Below, piece by piece: positions 53,830 through 64,000 of a stretch of 64,000 nt of DNA. The stretch is from Limanda limanda (Eukaryota > Chordata > Actinopteri > Pleuronectiformes > Pleuronectidae): positions 620,001 to 684,000 of the forward strand of contig NW_026870574.1 of assembly GCF_963576545.1 (NCBI RefSeq), given 5' to 3'. A program made the translations under genes and the position numbers. Position 1 is the first letter of the stretch. Each line of letters begins with the position of its first letter. Below the pieces are notes generated by a model. That model was given only the letters and a program-made list of their open reading frames with translations. It was not told the DNA's origin and searched no databases.

Positions 53830-54004
53830 AATCCCCAAGTGTTGGATGTCCACGCCAGGCTCTTGGCACAAATCTCACTTGAGATGGTGCCACATTTGGA
53901 GGTGTGCATAACGATGGCTGCTGCTTATCACCTCCGCCCGAGCTCTCCTTTGTGGACGCTTGATTTCTGACCTAGACAGCTCTTTGACTTTTCACAATTT
54001 CAAA

Positions 54005-54120
54005 AGGCTCAGCCATGAAGCAAAGCCTGCCAAAAATATATTCAACTCATGTTTGTTCCTCTCCACGGAAGTCTTTAGTAAAAGGCGAAAGACTTGTGCG
54101 TTATGAAGAGAAACCAGAGT
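54005..54120 (-). ncRNA. RNU5: U5 snRNA, copy U5-42
   Basis: Consensus. Confidence 0.92.
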
Positions 54121-54423
54121 CAGCATGGCACTGTGTTGGAGAGCAGCGGTGGAGACTCTCGGTCACATTCACCACCTTCACGGTAGGCCTTTTCTTTCCG
54201 CATGTCAGAGCCCAGTATGCAACATTCCCACCCCGCCCCCATTTGGCAACCAAAATTATACACGTCTTTATTAGCTCCTGCCCTGACTACTGTGATTGGC
54301 TTTTAAGCCTGTTTAAGCGATAGATCCCTGAACCACTTACATTGGGTCCAAATAGCTGACTCTGGTATCTCACCAAGTCTACCAGCAGGTCTTGAGTGTT
54401 TGCTTTTCTACAGGGTAAGAACA

Positions 54424-54612
54424 GAGTGCACCGTTCCCAGCGGCACTGCAATGCTAGGTCGATGCGTGGAGAGAAGGGAGCAAGCTCCACATTTCTGCTC
54501 CTCTTGCCAAAAATCTGCTTAATATGTAGTCCTCATATAGAGGACATATCAGATATTAAACTGATAAGAACAGATACTACACTTGATCTTAGCCAAAAGG
54601 CCGAGAAGCGAT
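54424..54612 (-). ncRNA. RNU2: U2 snRNA, copy U2-43
   Basis: Consensus. Confidence 0.94.
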
Positions 54613-54787
54613 AATCCCCAAGTGTTGGATGTCCACGCCAGGCTCTTGGCACAAATCTCACTTGATATGGTGTCACATTTGGAGGTGTGCATAACGATGG
54701 CTGCTGCTTATCACCTCCGCCCGAGCTCTACTTTGTGGACGCTTGATTTCTGACCTAGACAGCTCTTTGACTTTTCACAATTTCAAA

Positions 54788-54903
54788 AGGCTCAGCCATG
54801 AAGCAAAGCCTGCCAAAAATATATTCAACTCATGTTTGTTCCTCTCCACGGAAGTCTTTAGTAAAAGGCGAAAGACTTGTGCGTTATGAAGAGAAACCAG
54901 AGT
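54788..54903 (-). ncRNA. RNU5: U5 snRNA, copy U5-43
   Basis: Consensus. The PSE carries TTCATCATC for TTCACCACC. Confidence 0.92.
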
Positions 54904-55206
54904 CAGCATGGCCCTGTGTTGGAGAGCAGCGGTGGAGCCTCTCGGTCACATTCATCATCTTCACGGTAGGCCTTTTCTTTCCGCATGTCAGAGCCCAGTA
55001 TGCAACATTCCCACCCCGCCCCCATCTGGCAACCAAAATTATACACGTCTTTATTAGCTCCTGCCCTGACTACTGTGATTGGCTTTTAAGCCTGTTTAAG
55101 CGATAGATCCCTGAACCACTTACATTGGGTCCAAATAGCTGACTCTGGTTTCTCACCAAGTCTCCCAGCAGGTCTTGAGTGTTTGCTTTTCTACAGGGTA
55201 AGAACA

Positions 55207-55395
55207 GAGTGCACCGTTCCCAGCGGCACTGCAATGCTAGGTCGATGCGTGGAGAGAAGGGAGCAAGCTCCACATTTCTGCTCCTCTTGCCAAAAATCTG
55301 CTTAATATGTAGTCCTCATATAGAGGACATATCAGATATTAAACTGATAAGAACAGATACTACACTTGATCTTAGCCAAAAGGCCGAGAAGCGAT
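55207..55395 (-). ncRNA. RNU2: U2 snRNA, copy U2-44
   Basis: Consensus. Confidence 0.94.
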
Positions 55396-55570
55396 AATCC
55401 CCAAGTGTTGGATGTCCACGCCAGGCTCTTGGCACAAATCTCACTTGAGATGGTGCCACATTTGGAGGTGTGCATAACGATGGCTGCTGCTTATCACCTC
55501 CGCCCGAGCTCTCCTTTGTGGACGCTTGATTTCTGACCTAGACAGCTCTTTGACTTTTCACAATTTCAAA

Positions 55571-55686
55571 AGGCTCAGCCATGAAGCAAAGTCTACCAAA
55601 AATATATTCAACTCATGTTTGTTCCTCTCCACGGAAGTCTTTAGTAAAAGGCGAAAGACTTGTGCGTTATGAAGAGAAACCAGAGT
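55571..55686 (-). ncRNA. RNU5: U5 snRNA, copy U5-44
   Basis: 3' hairpin variant AAGTCTACC. Confidence 0.9.
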
Positions 55687-55989
55687 CAGCATGGCCCTGT
55701 GTTGGAGAGCAGCGGTGGAGCCTCTCGGTCACATTCACCACCTTCACGGTAGGCCTTTTCTTTCCGCATGTCAGAGCCCAGTATGCAACATTCCCACCCC
55801 GCCCCCATCTGGCAACCAAAATTATACACGTCCTAATTAGTTCCTGCCCTGACTACTGTGATTGGCTTTTAAGCCTGTTTAAGCGATAGATCTCTGAACC
55901 ACTTACATTGGGTCCAAATAGCTGACTCTGGTTTCTCACCAAGTCTCCCAGCAGGTCTTGAGTGTTTGCTTTTCTACAGGGTAAGAACA

Positions 55990-56178
55990 GAGTGCACCGT
56001 TCCCAGCGGCACTGCAATGCTAGGTCGATGCGTGGAGAGAAGGGAGCAAGCTCCACATTTCTGCTCCTCTTGCCAAAAATCTGCTTAATATGTAGTCCCC
56101 ATATAGAGGACATATCAGATATTAAACTGATAAGAACAGATACTACACTTGATCTTAGCCAAAAGGCCGAGAAGCGAT
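55990..56178 (-). ncRNA. RNU2: U2 snRNA, copy U2-45
   Basis: G.U-type stem IIa. Confidence 0.93.
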
Positions 56179-56353
56179 AATCCCCAAGTGTTGGATGTCC
56201 ACGCCAGGCTCTTGGCACAAATCTCACTTGATATGGTGCCACATTTGGAGGTGTGCATAACGATGGCTGCTGCTTATCACCTCCGCCCGAGCTCTCCTTT
56301 GTGGACGCTTGATTTCTGACCTAGACAGCTCTTTGACTTTTCACAATTTCAAA

Positions 56354-56469
56354 AGGCTCAGCCATGAAGCAAAGCCTGCCAAAAATATATTCAACTCATG
56401 TTTGTTCCTCTCCACGGAAGTCTTTAGTAAAAGGCGAAAGACTTGTGCGTTATGAAGAGAAACCAGAGT
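56354..56469 (-). ncRNA. RNU5: U5 snRNA, copy U5-45
   Basis: Consensus gene. A 5-bp duplication (CACATCACATTCACC for CACATTCACC, near 56513-56525) moves the upstream half of the PSE away. Confidence 0.91.
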
Positions 56470-56777
56470 CAGCATGGCCCTGTGTTGGAGAGCAGCGGTG
56501 GAGCCTCTCGGTCACATCACATTCACCATCTTCACGGTAGGCCTTTTCTTTCCGCATTTCAGAGCCCAGTATGCAACATTCCCACCCCGCCCCCATCTGG
56601 CAACCAAAATTATACACGTCTTTATTAGCTCCTGCCCTGACTACTGTGATTGGCTTTTAAGCCTGTTTAAGCGATAGATCCCTGAACCACTTACATTGGG
56701 TCCAAATAGCTGACTCTGGTTTCTCAACAAGTCTCCCAGCAGGTCTTGACTGTTTGCTTTTCTACAGGGTAAGAACA

Positions 56778-56966
56778 GAGTGCACCGTTCCCAGCGGCAC
56801 TGCAATGCTAGGTCGATGCGTGGAGAGAAGGGAGCAAGCTCCACATTTCTGCTCCTCTTGCCAAAAATCTGCTTAATATGTAGTCCTCACATAGAGGACA
56901 TATCAGATATTAAACTGATAAGAACAGATACTACACTTGATCTTAGCCAAAAGGCCGAGAAGCGAT
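56778..56966 (-). ncRNA. RNU2: U2 snRNA, copy U2-46
   Basis: Loop-type stem IIa. Confidence 0.93.
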
Positions 56967-57141
56967 AATCCCCAAGTGTTGGATGTCCACGCCAGGCTCT
57001 TGGCACAAATCTCACTTGATATGGTGCCACATTTGGAGGTGTGCATAACGATGGCTGCTGCTTATCACCTCCGCCCGAGCTCTCCTTTGTGGAAGCTTGA
57101 TTTCTGACCTAGACAGCTCTTTGACTTTTCACAATTTCAAA

Positions 57142-57257
57142 AGGCTCAGCCATGAAGCAAAGCCTGCCAAAAATATATTCAACTCATGTTTGTTCCTCTC
57201 CACGGAAGTCTTTAGTAAAAGGCGAAAGACTTGTGCGTTATGAAGAGAAACCAGAGT
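57142..57257 (-). ncRNA. RNU5: U5 snRNA, copy U5-46
   Basis: Consensus. Confidence 0.92.
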
Positions 57258-57560
57258 CAGCATGGCCCTGTGTTGGAGAGCAGCGGTGGAGCCTCTCGGT
57301 CACATTCACCACCTTCACGGTAGGCCTTTTCTTTCCGCATGTCAGAGCCCAGTATGCAACATTCCCACCCCGCCCCCATCTGGCAACCAAAATTATACAC
57401 GTCTTTATTAGCTCCTGCCCTGACTACTGTGATTGGCTTTTAAGCCTGTTTAAGCGATAGATCCCTGAACCACTTACATTGGGTCCAAATAGCTGACTCT
57501 GGTTTCTCACCAAGTCTCCCAGCAGGTCTTGAGTGTTTGCTTTTCTACAGGGTAAGAACA

Positions 57561-57749
57561 GAGTGCACCGTTCCCAGCGGCACTGCAATGCTAGGTCGAT
57601 GCGTGGAGAGAAGGGAGCAAGCTCCACATTTCTGCTCCTCTTGCCAAAAATCTGCTTAATATGTAGTCCCCATATAGAGGACATATCAGATATTAAACTG
57701 ATAAGAACAGATACTACACTTGATCTTAGCCAAAAGGCCGAGAAGCGAT
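57561..57749 (-). ncRNA. RNU2: U2 snRNA, copy U2-47
   Basis: G.U-type stem IIa. Confidence 0.93.
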
Positions 57750-57924
57750 AATCCCCAAGTGTTGGATGTCCACGCCAGGCTCTTGGCACAAATCTCACTT
57801 GATATGGTGCCACATTTGGAGGTGTGCATAACGATGGCTGCTGCTTATCACCTCCGCCCGAGCTCTCCTTTGTGGACGCTTGATTTCTGACCTAGACAGC
57901 TCTTTGACTTTTCACAATTTCAAA

Positions 57925-58040
57925 AGGCTCAGCCATGAAGCAAAGCCTGCCAAAAATATATTCAACTCATGTTTGTTCCTCTCCACGGAAGTCTTTAGTA
58001 AAAGGCGAAAGACTTGTGCGTTATGAAGAGAAACCAGAGT
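57925..58040 (-). ncRNA. RNU5: U5 snRNA, copy U5-47
   Basis: Consensus. Confidence 0.92.
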
Positions 58041-58343
58041 CAGCATGGCCCTGTGTTGGAGAGCAGCGGTGGAGCCTCTCGGTCACATTCACCATCTTCA
58101 CGGTAGGCCTTTTCTTTCCGCATGTCAGAGCCCAGTATGCAACATTCCCACCCCGCCCCCATCTGGCAACCAAAATTATACACGTCTTTATTAGCTCCTG
58201 CCCTGACTACTGTGATTGGCTTTTAAGCCTGTTTAAGCGATAGATCCCTGAACCACTTACATTGGGTCCAAATAGCTGACTCTGGTTTCTCACCAAGTCT
58301 ACCAGCAGGTCTTGAGTGTTTGCTTTTCTACAGGGTAAGAACA

Positions 58344-58532
58344 GAGTGCACCGTTCCCAGCGGCACTGCAATGCTAGGTCGATGCGTGGAGAGAAGGGAG
58401 CAAGCTCCACATTTCTGCTCCTCTTTCCAAAAATCTGCTTAATATGTAGTCCTCATATAGAGGACATATCAGATATTAAACTGATAAGAACAGATACTAC
58501 ACTTGATCTTAGCCAAAAGGCCGAGAAGCGAT
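58344..58532 (-). ncRNA. RNU2: U2 snRNA, copy U2-48
   Basis: TTTCC variant. Confidence 0.93.
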
Positions 58533-58707
58533 AATCCCCAAGTGTTGGATATCCACGCGAGGCTCTTGGCACAAATCTCACTTGATATGGTGCCACATTT
58601 GGAGGTGTGCATAACGATGGCTGCTGCTTATCACCTCCGCCCGAGCTCTCCTTTGTGGACGCTTGATTTCTGACCTAGACAGCTCTTTGACTTTTCACAA
58701 TTTCAAA

Positions 58708-58823
58708 AGGCTCAGCCATGAAGCAAAGCCTGCCAAAAATATATTCAACTCATGTTTGTTCCTCTCCACGGAAGTCTTTAGTAAAAGGCGAAAGACTTGT
58801 GCGTTATGAAGAGAAACCAGAGT
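58708..58823 (-). ncRNA. RNU5: U5 snRNA, copy U5-48
   Basis: Consensus. Confidence 0.92.
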
Positions 58824-59126
58824 CAGCATGGCCCTGTGTTGGAGAGCAGCGGTGGAGCCTCTCGGTCACATTCACCATCTTCACGGTAGGCCTTTTCTTT
58901 CCGCATGTCAGAGCCCAGTATGCAACATTCCCACCCCGCCCCCATCTGGCAACCAAAATTATACACGTCTTTATTAGCTCCTGCCCTGACTACTGTGATT
59001 GGCTTTTAAGCCTGTTTAAGCGATAGATCCCTGAACCACTTACATTGGGTCCAAATAGCTGACTCTGGTTTCTCACCAAGTCTCCCAGCAGGTCTTGAGT
59101 GTTTGCTTTTCTACAGGGTAAGAACA

Positions 59127-59315
59127 GAGTGCACCGTTCCCAGCGGCACTGCAATGCTAGGTCGATGCGTGGAGAGAAGTGAGCAAGCTCCACATTTCTG
59201 CTCCTCTTGCCAAAAATCTGCTTAATATGTAGTCCTCATATAGAGGACATATCAGATATTAAACTGATAAGAACAGATACTACACTTGATCTTAGCCAAA
59301 AGGCCGAGAAGCGAT
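59127..59315 (-). ncRNA. RNU2: U2 snRNA, copy U2-49
   Basis: AGTGAGCAAGC for AGGGAGCAAGC (plus strand), which removes the last pair of stem III. Confidence 0.9.
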
Positions 59316-59490
59316 AATCCCCAAGTGTTGGATGTCCACGCCAGGCTCTTGGCACAAATCTCACTTGAGATGGTGCCACATTTGGAGGTGTGCATAACGA
59401 TGGCTGCTGCTTATCACCTCTGCCCGAGCTCTCCTTTGTGGACGCTTGATTTCTGACCTAGACAGCTCTTTGACTTTTCACAATTTCAAA

Positions 59491-59606
59491 AGGCTCAGCC
59501 ATGAAGCAAAGCCTGCCAAAAATATATTCAACTCATGTTTGTTCCTCTCCACGGAAGTCTTTAGTAAAAGGCGAAAGACTTGTGCGTTATGAAGAGAAAC
59601 CAGAGT
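59491..59606 (-). ncRNA. RNU5: U5 snRNA, copy U5-49
   Basis: Consensus. Confidence 0.92.
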
Positions 59607-59909
59607 CAGCATGGCCCTGTGTTGGAGAGCAGCGGTGGAGCCTCTCGGTCACATTCACCACCTTCACGGTAGGCCTTTTCTTTCCGCATGTCAGAGCCCA
59701 GTATGCAACATTCCCACCCCGCCCCCATCTGGCAACCAAAATTATACACGTCTTTATTAGCTCCTGCCCTGACTACTGTGATTGGCTTTTAAGCCTGTTT
59801 AAGCGATAGATCCCTGAACCACTTACATTGGGTCCAAATAGCTGACTCTGGTTTCTCAACAAGTCTCCCAGCAGGTCTTGACTGTTTGCTTTTCTACAGG
59901 GTAAGAACA

Positions 59910-60098
59910 GAGTGCACCGTTCCCAGCGGCACTGCAATGCTAGGTCGATGCGTGGAGAGAAGGGAGCAAGCTCCACATTTCTGCTCCTCTTGCCAAAAAT
60001 CTGCTTAATATGTAGTCCTCACATAGAGGACATATCAGATATTAAACTGATAAGAACAGATACTACACTTGATCTTAGCCAAAAGGCCGAGAAGCGAT
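59910..60098 (-). ncRNA. RNU2: U2 snRNA, copy U2-50
   Basis: Loop-type stem IIa. Confidence 0.93.
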
Positions 60099-60273
60099 AA
60101 TCCCCAAGTGTTGGATGTCCACGCCAGGCTCTTGGCACAAATCTCTCTTGAGATGGTGCCACATTTGGAGGTGTGCATAACGATGGCTGCTGCTTATCAC
60201 CTCCGCCCGAGCTCTCCTTTGTGGACGCTTGATTTCTGACCTAGACAGCTCTTTGACTTTTCACAATTTCAAA

Positions 60274-60389
60274 AGGCTCAGCCATGAAGCAAAGCCTGCC
60301 AAAAATATATTCAACTCATGTTTGTTCCTCTCCACGGAAGTCTTTAGTAAAAGGCGAAAGACTTGTGCGTTATGAAGAGAAACCAGAGT
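60274..60389 (-). ncRNA. RNU5: U5 snRNA, copy U5-50
   Basis: Consensus. One extra A in the upstream spacer (CCAAAAATTATAC) makes this unit 784 bp. Confidence 0.92.
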
Positions 60390-60693
60390 CAGCATGGCCC
60401 TGTGTTGGAGAGCAGCGGTGGAGCCTCTCGGTCACATTCACCACCTTCACGGTAGGCCTTTTCTTTCCGCATGTCAGAGCCCAGTATGCAACATTCCCAC
60501 CCCGCCCCCATCTGGCAACCAAAAATTATACACGTCTTTATTAGCTCCTGCCCTGACTACTGTGATTGGCTTTTAAGCCTGTTTAAGCGATAGATCCCTG
60601 AACCACTTACATTGGGTCCAAATAACTGACTCTGGTTTCTCACCAAGTCTCCCAGCAGGTCTTGAGTGTTTGCTTTTCTACAGGGTAAGAACA

Positions 60694-60882
60694 GAGTGCA
60701 CCGTTCCCAGCGGCACTGCAATGCTAGGTCGATGCGTGGAGAGAAGGGAGCAAGCTCCACATTTCTGCTCCTCTTGCCAAAAATCTGCTTAATATGTAGT
60801 CCTCATATAGAGGACATATCAGATATTAAACTGATAAGAACAGATACTACTCTTGATCTTAGCCAAAAGGCCGAGAAGCGAT
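60694..60882 (-). ncRNA. RNU2: U2 snRNA, copy U2-51
   Basis: U32A, as in U2-18. Confidence 0.9.
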
Positions 60883-61057
60883 AATCCCCAAGTGTTGGAT
60901 GTCCACGCCAGGCTCTTGGCACAAATCTCACTTTATATGGTGCCACATTTGGAGGTGTGCATAACGATGGCTGCTGCTTATCACCTCCGCCCGAGCTCTC
61001 CTTTGTGGACGCTTGATTTCTGACCTAGACAGCTCTTTGACTTTTCACAATTTCAAA

Positions 61058-61173
61058 AGGCTCAGCCATGAAGCAAAGCCTGCCAAAAATATATTCAACT
61101 CATGTTTGTTCCTCTCCACGGAAGTCTTTAGTAAAAGGCGAAAGACTTGTGCGTTATGAAGAGAAACCAGAGT
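61058..61173 (-). ncRNA. RNU5: U5 snRNA, copy U5-51
   Basis: Consensus. Confidence 0.92.
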
Positions 61174-61476
61174 CAGCATGGCCCTGTGTTGGAGAGCAGC
61201 GGTGGAGCCTCTCGGTCACATTCACCACCTTCACGGTAGGCCTTTTCTTTCCGCATGTCAGAGCCCAGTATGCAACATTCCCACCCCGCCCCCATTTGGC
61301 AACCAAAATTATACACGTCTTTATTAGCTCCTGCCCTGACTACTGTGATTGGCTTTTAAGCCTGTTTAAGCGATAGATCCCTGAACCACTTACATTGGGT
61401 CCAAATAGCTGACTCTGGTTTCTCACCAAGTCTCCCAGCAGGTCTTGAGTGTTTGCTTTTCTACAGGGTAAGAACA

Positions 61477-61665
61477 GAGTGCACCGTTCCCAGCGGCACT
61501 GCAATGCTAGGTCGATGCGTGGAGAGAAGGGAGCAAGCTCCACATTTCTGCTCCTCTTGCCAAAAATCTGCTTAATATGTAGTCCTCATATAGAGGACAT
61601 ATCAGATATTAAACTGATAAGAACAGATACTACACTTGATCTTAGCCAAAAGGCCGAGAAGCGAT
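61477..61665 (-). ncRNA. RNU2: U2 snRNA, copy U2-52
   Basis: Consensus. Confidence 0.94.
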
Positions 61666-61840
61666 AATCCCCAAGTGTTGGATGTCCACGCCAGGCTCTT
61701 GGCACAAATCTCACTTGATATGGTGCCACATTTGGAGGTGTGCATAACGATGGCTGCTGCTTATCACCTCCGCCCGAGCTCTCCTTTGTGGACGCTTGAT
61801 TTCTGACCTAGACAGCTCTTTGACTTTTCACAATTTCAAA

Positions 61841-61956
61841 AGGCTCAGCCATGAAGCAAAGCCTGCCAAAAATATATTCAACTCATGTTTGTTCCTCTCC
61901 ACGAAAGTCTTTAGTAAAAGGCGAAAGACTTGTGCGTTATGAAGAGAAACCAGAGT
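61841..61956 (-). ncRNA. RNU5: U5 snRNA, copy U5-52
   Basis: CCACGAAAG variant. Confidence 0.91.
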
Positions 61957-62259
61957 CAGCATGGCCCTGTGTTGGAGAGCAGCGGTGGAGACTCTCGGTC
62001 ACATTCACCACCTTCACGGTAGGCCTTTTCTTTCCGCATGTCAGAGCCCAGTATGCAACATTCCCACCCCGCCCCCATCTGGCAACCAAAATTATACACG
62101 TCTTTATTAGCTCCTGCCCTGACTACTGTGATTGGCTTTTAAGCCTGTTTAAGCGATAGATCCCTGAACCACTTACATTGGGTCCAAATAGCTGACTCTG
62201 GTTTCTCACCAAGTCTCCCAGCAGGTCTTGAGTGTTTGCTTTTCTACAGGGTAAGAACA

Positions 62260-62448
62260 GAGTGCACCGTTCCCAGCGGCACTGCAATGCTAGATCGATG
62301 CGTGGAGAGAAGGGAGCAAGCTCCCCATTTCTGCTCCTCTTGCCAAAAATCTGCTTAATATGTAGTCCTCATATAGAGGACATATCAGATATTAAACTGA
62401 TAAGAACAGATACTACACTTGATCTTAGCCAAAAGGCCGAGAAGCGAT
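62260..62448 (-). ncRNA. RNU2: U2 snRNA, copy U2-53
   Basis: GCTAGATCG and GCTCCCCATT variants. Confidence 0.91.
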
Positions 62449-62623
62449 AATCCCCAAGTGTTGGATGTCCACGCCAGGCTCTTGGCACAAATCTCACTTG
62501 TGATGGTGCCACATTTGGAGGTGTGCATAACGATGGCTGCTGCTTATCACCTCCGCCCGAGCTCTCCTTTGTGGACGCTTGATTTCTGACCTAGACAGCT
62601 CTTTGACTTTTCACAATTTCAAA

Positions 62624-62739
62624 AGGCTCAGCCATGAAGCAAAGCCTGCCAAAAATATATTCAACTCATGTTTGTTCCTCTCCACGGAAGTCTTTAGTAA
62701 AAGGCGAAAGACTTGTGCGTTATGAAGAGAAACCAGAGT
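62624..62739 (-). ncRNA. RNU5: U5 snRNA, copy U5-53
   Basis: Consensus. Confidence 0.92.
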
Positions 62740-63042
62740 CAGCATGGCCCTGTGTTGGAGAGCAGCGGTGGAGCCTCTCGGTCACATTCACCACCTTTAC
62801 GGTAGGCCTTTACTTTCCGCATGTCAGAGCCCAGTATGCAACATTCCCACCCCGCCCCCATTTGGCAACCAAAATTATACACGTCTTTATTAGCTCCTGC
62901 CCTGACTACTGTGATTGGCTTTTAAGCCTGTTTAAGCGATTGATCCCTGAACCACTTACATTGGGTCCAAATAGCTGACTCTGGTTTCTCACCAAGTCTC
63001 CCAGCAGGTCTTGAGTGTTTGCTTTTCTACAGGGTAAGAACA

Positions 63043-63231
63043 GAGTGCACCGTTCCCAGCGGCACTGCAATGCTAGGTCGATGCGTGGAGAGAAGGAAGG
63101 AAGCTCCACATTTCTGCTCCTCTTGCCAAAAATCTGCTTAATATGTAGTCCTCATATAGAGGACATATCAGATATTAAACTGATAAGAACAGATACTACA
63201 CTTGATCTTAGCCAAAAGGCCGAGAAGCGAT
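63043..63231 (-). ncRNA. RNU2: U2 snRNA, copy U2-54 (altered stem III)
   Basis: GGAAGGAAGC type: stem-loop III pairing lost. Confidence 0.86.
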
Positions 63232-63406
63232 AATCCCCAAGTGTTGGATGTCCACGCCAGGCTCTTGGCACAAATCTCACTTGAGATGGTGCCACATTTG
63301 GAGGTGTGCATAACGATGGCTGCTGCTTATCACCTCCGCCCGAGCTCTCCTTTGTGGACGCTTGATTTCTGACCTAGACAGCTCTTTGACTTTTCACAAT
63401 TTCAAA

Positions 63407-63522
63407 AGGCTCAGCCATGAAGCAAAGCCTGCCAAAAATATATTCAACTCATGTTTGTTCCTCTCCACGGAAGTCTTTAGTAAAAGGCGAAAGACTTGTG
63501 CGTTATGAAGAGAAACCAGAGT
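63407..63522 (-). ncRNA. RNU5: U5 snRNA, copy U5-54
   Basis: Consensus; last U5 in the window. Confidence 0.92.
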
Positions 63523-63825
63523 CAGCATGGCCCTGTGTTGGAGAGCAGCGGTGGAGCCTCTCGGTCACATTCACCACCTTCACGGTAGGCCTTTTCTTTC
63601 CGCATATCAGAGCCCAGTATGCAACATTCCCACCCCGCCCCCATCTGGCAACCAAAATTATACACGTCTTTATTAGCTCCTGCCCTGACTACTGTGATTG
63701 GCTTTTAAGCCTGTTTAAGCGATAGATCCCTGAACCACTTACATTGGGTCCAAATAGCTGACTCTGGTTTCTCACCAAGTCTCCCAGCAGGTCTTGAGTG
63801 TTTGCTTTTCTACAGGGTAAGAACA

Positions 63826-64000
63826 GAGTGCACCGTTCCCAGCGGCACTGCAATGCTAGGTCGATGCGTGGAGAGAAGGGAGCAAGCTCCACATTTCTGC
63901 TCCTCTTGCCAAAAATCTGCTTAATATGTAGTCCTCATATAGAGGACATATCAGATATTAAACTGATAAGAACAGATACTACACTTGATCTTAGCCAAAA
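63826..64000 (-). ncRNA. RNU2: U2 snRNA, copy U2-55, cut by window end
   Basis: U2 nt 15-189. The first 14 nt lie beyond the window. Consensus over the part seen. Confidence 0.92.

Larger units (their letters stand above)
40490..64000 (-). repeat. U2-U5 tandem array, right block (continues past window end)
   Basis: About 30 units of 783 bp. A run of units with shared private variants occurs three times in the window: 30153-31907, 48947-50701 and 61477-63231 (offsets 18794 and 31324 bp). This shows repeated multi-unit duplication. Spacers hold only promoter and 3' box sequences. Confidence 0.95.

Overview
The window looks like a vertebrate nuclear chromosome arm, most likely from a ray-finned fish, at or near a subtelomere. 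The reasons are perfect TTAGGG/CCCTAA telomere tracts, vertebrate-type U2 and U5 spliceosomal snRNA genes in tandem, and a Tx1-clade non-LTR retrotransposon inserted in U2 like the fish family Keno. There are no bacterial features. Nearly all the DNA is repeated, and no ordinary single-copy protein gene is visible. The species cannot be named from the sequence.

Positions 1-10400 are a 155-bp satellite array. It is interrupted four times by the same cassette: a 19-bp linker, 4 to 7 perfect CCCTAA units, and about 369 bp of unique or degenerate-telomeric sequence. Large pieces of this array are recent duplicates of each other. At 10401-10430 a short tract of TTAGGG, in the opposite orientation to the other tracts, joins the satellite to the next array.

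Positions 10431-64000 are a tandem array with a unit of about 783 bp. Each unit carries one U2 gene (189 nt) and one U5 gene (about 116 nt), both on the minus strand. In transcription order a unit reads: U5 promoter, U5, a 175-bp spacer holding the U2 promoter, U2, then a spacer of about 303 bp. I count 52 full-length U2 genes, 2 U2 genes split by retrotransposons, 1 U2 gene cut by the window edge, and 54 U5 genes. Some copies are damaged: a broken stem III, a shortened Sm site, or lost bases near stem IIa. Two rearranged units have lost both RNA genes but kept promoter segments.

Two nearly identical retrotransposon copies (11831-16994 and 35317-40489, minus strand) sit in U2 genes at exactly the branch-point recognition sequence GUAGUA. 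Each has ORF1 (three CCHC knuckles) and ORF2 (APE-type endonuclease, reverse transcriptase, C-terminal CCHC). The flanking units share private variants, so the second copy arose by a duplication of about 23.5 kb, not by a second insertion. The left copy has a 4-bp frameshift near the ORF2 C terminus. The right copy has an intact frame but a Pro-to-Leu change in a conserved RT motif. The upstream U2 promoter and U2 nt 1-33 are preserved in front of each element and could drive its transcription.
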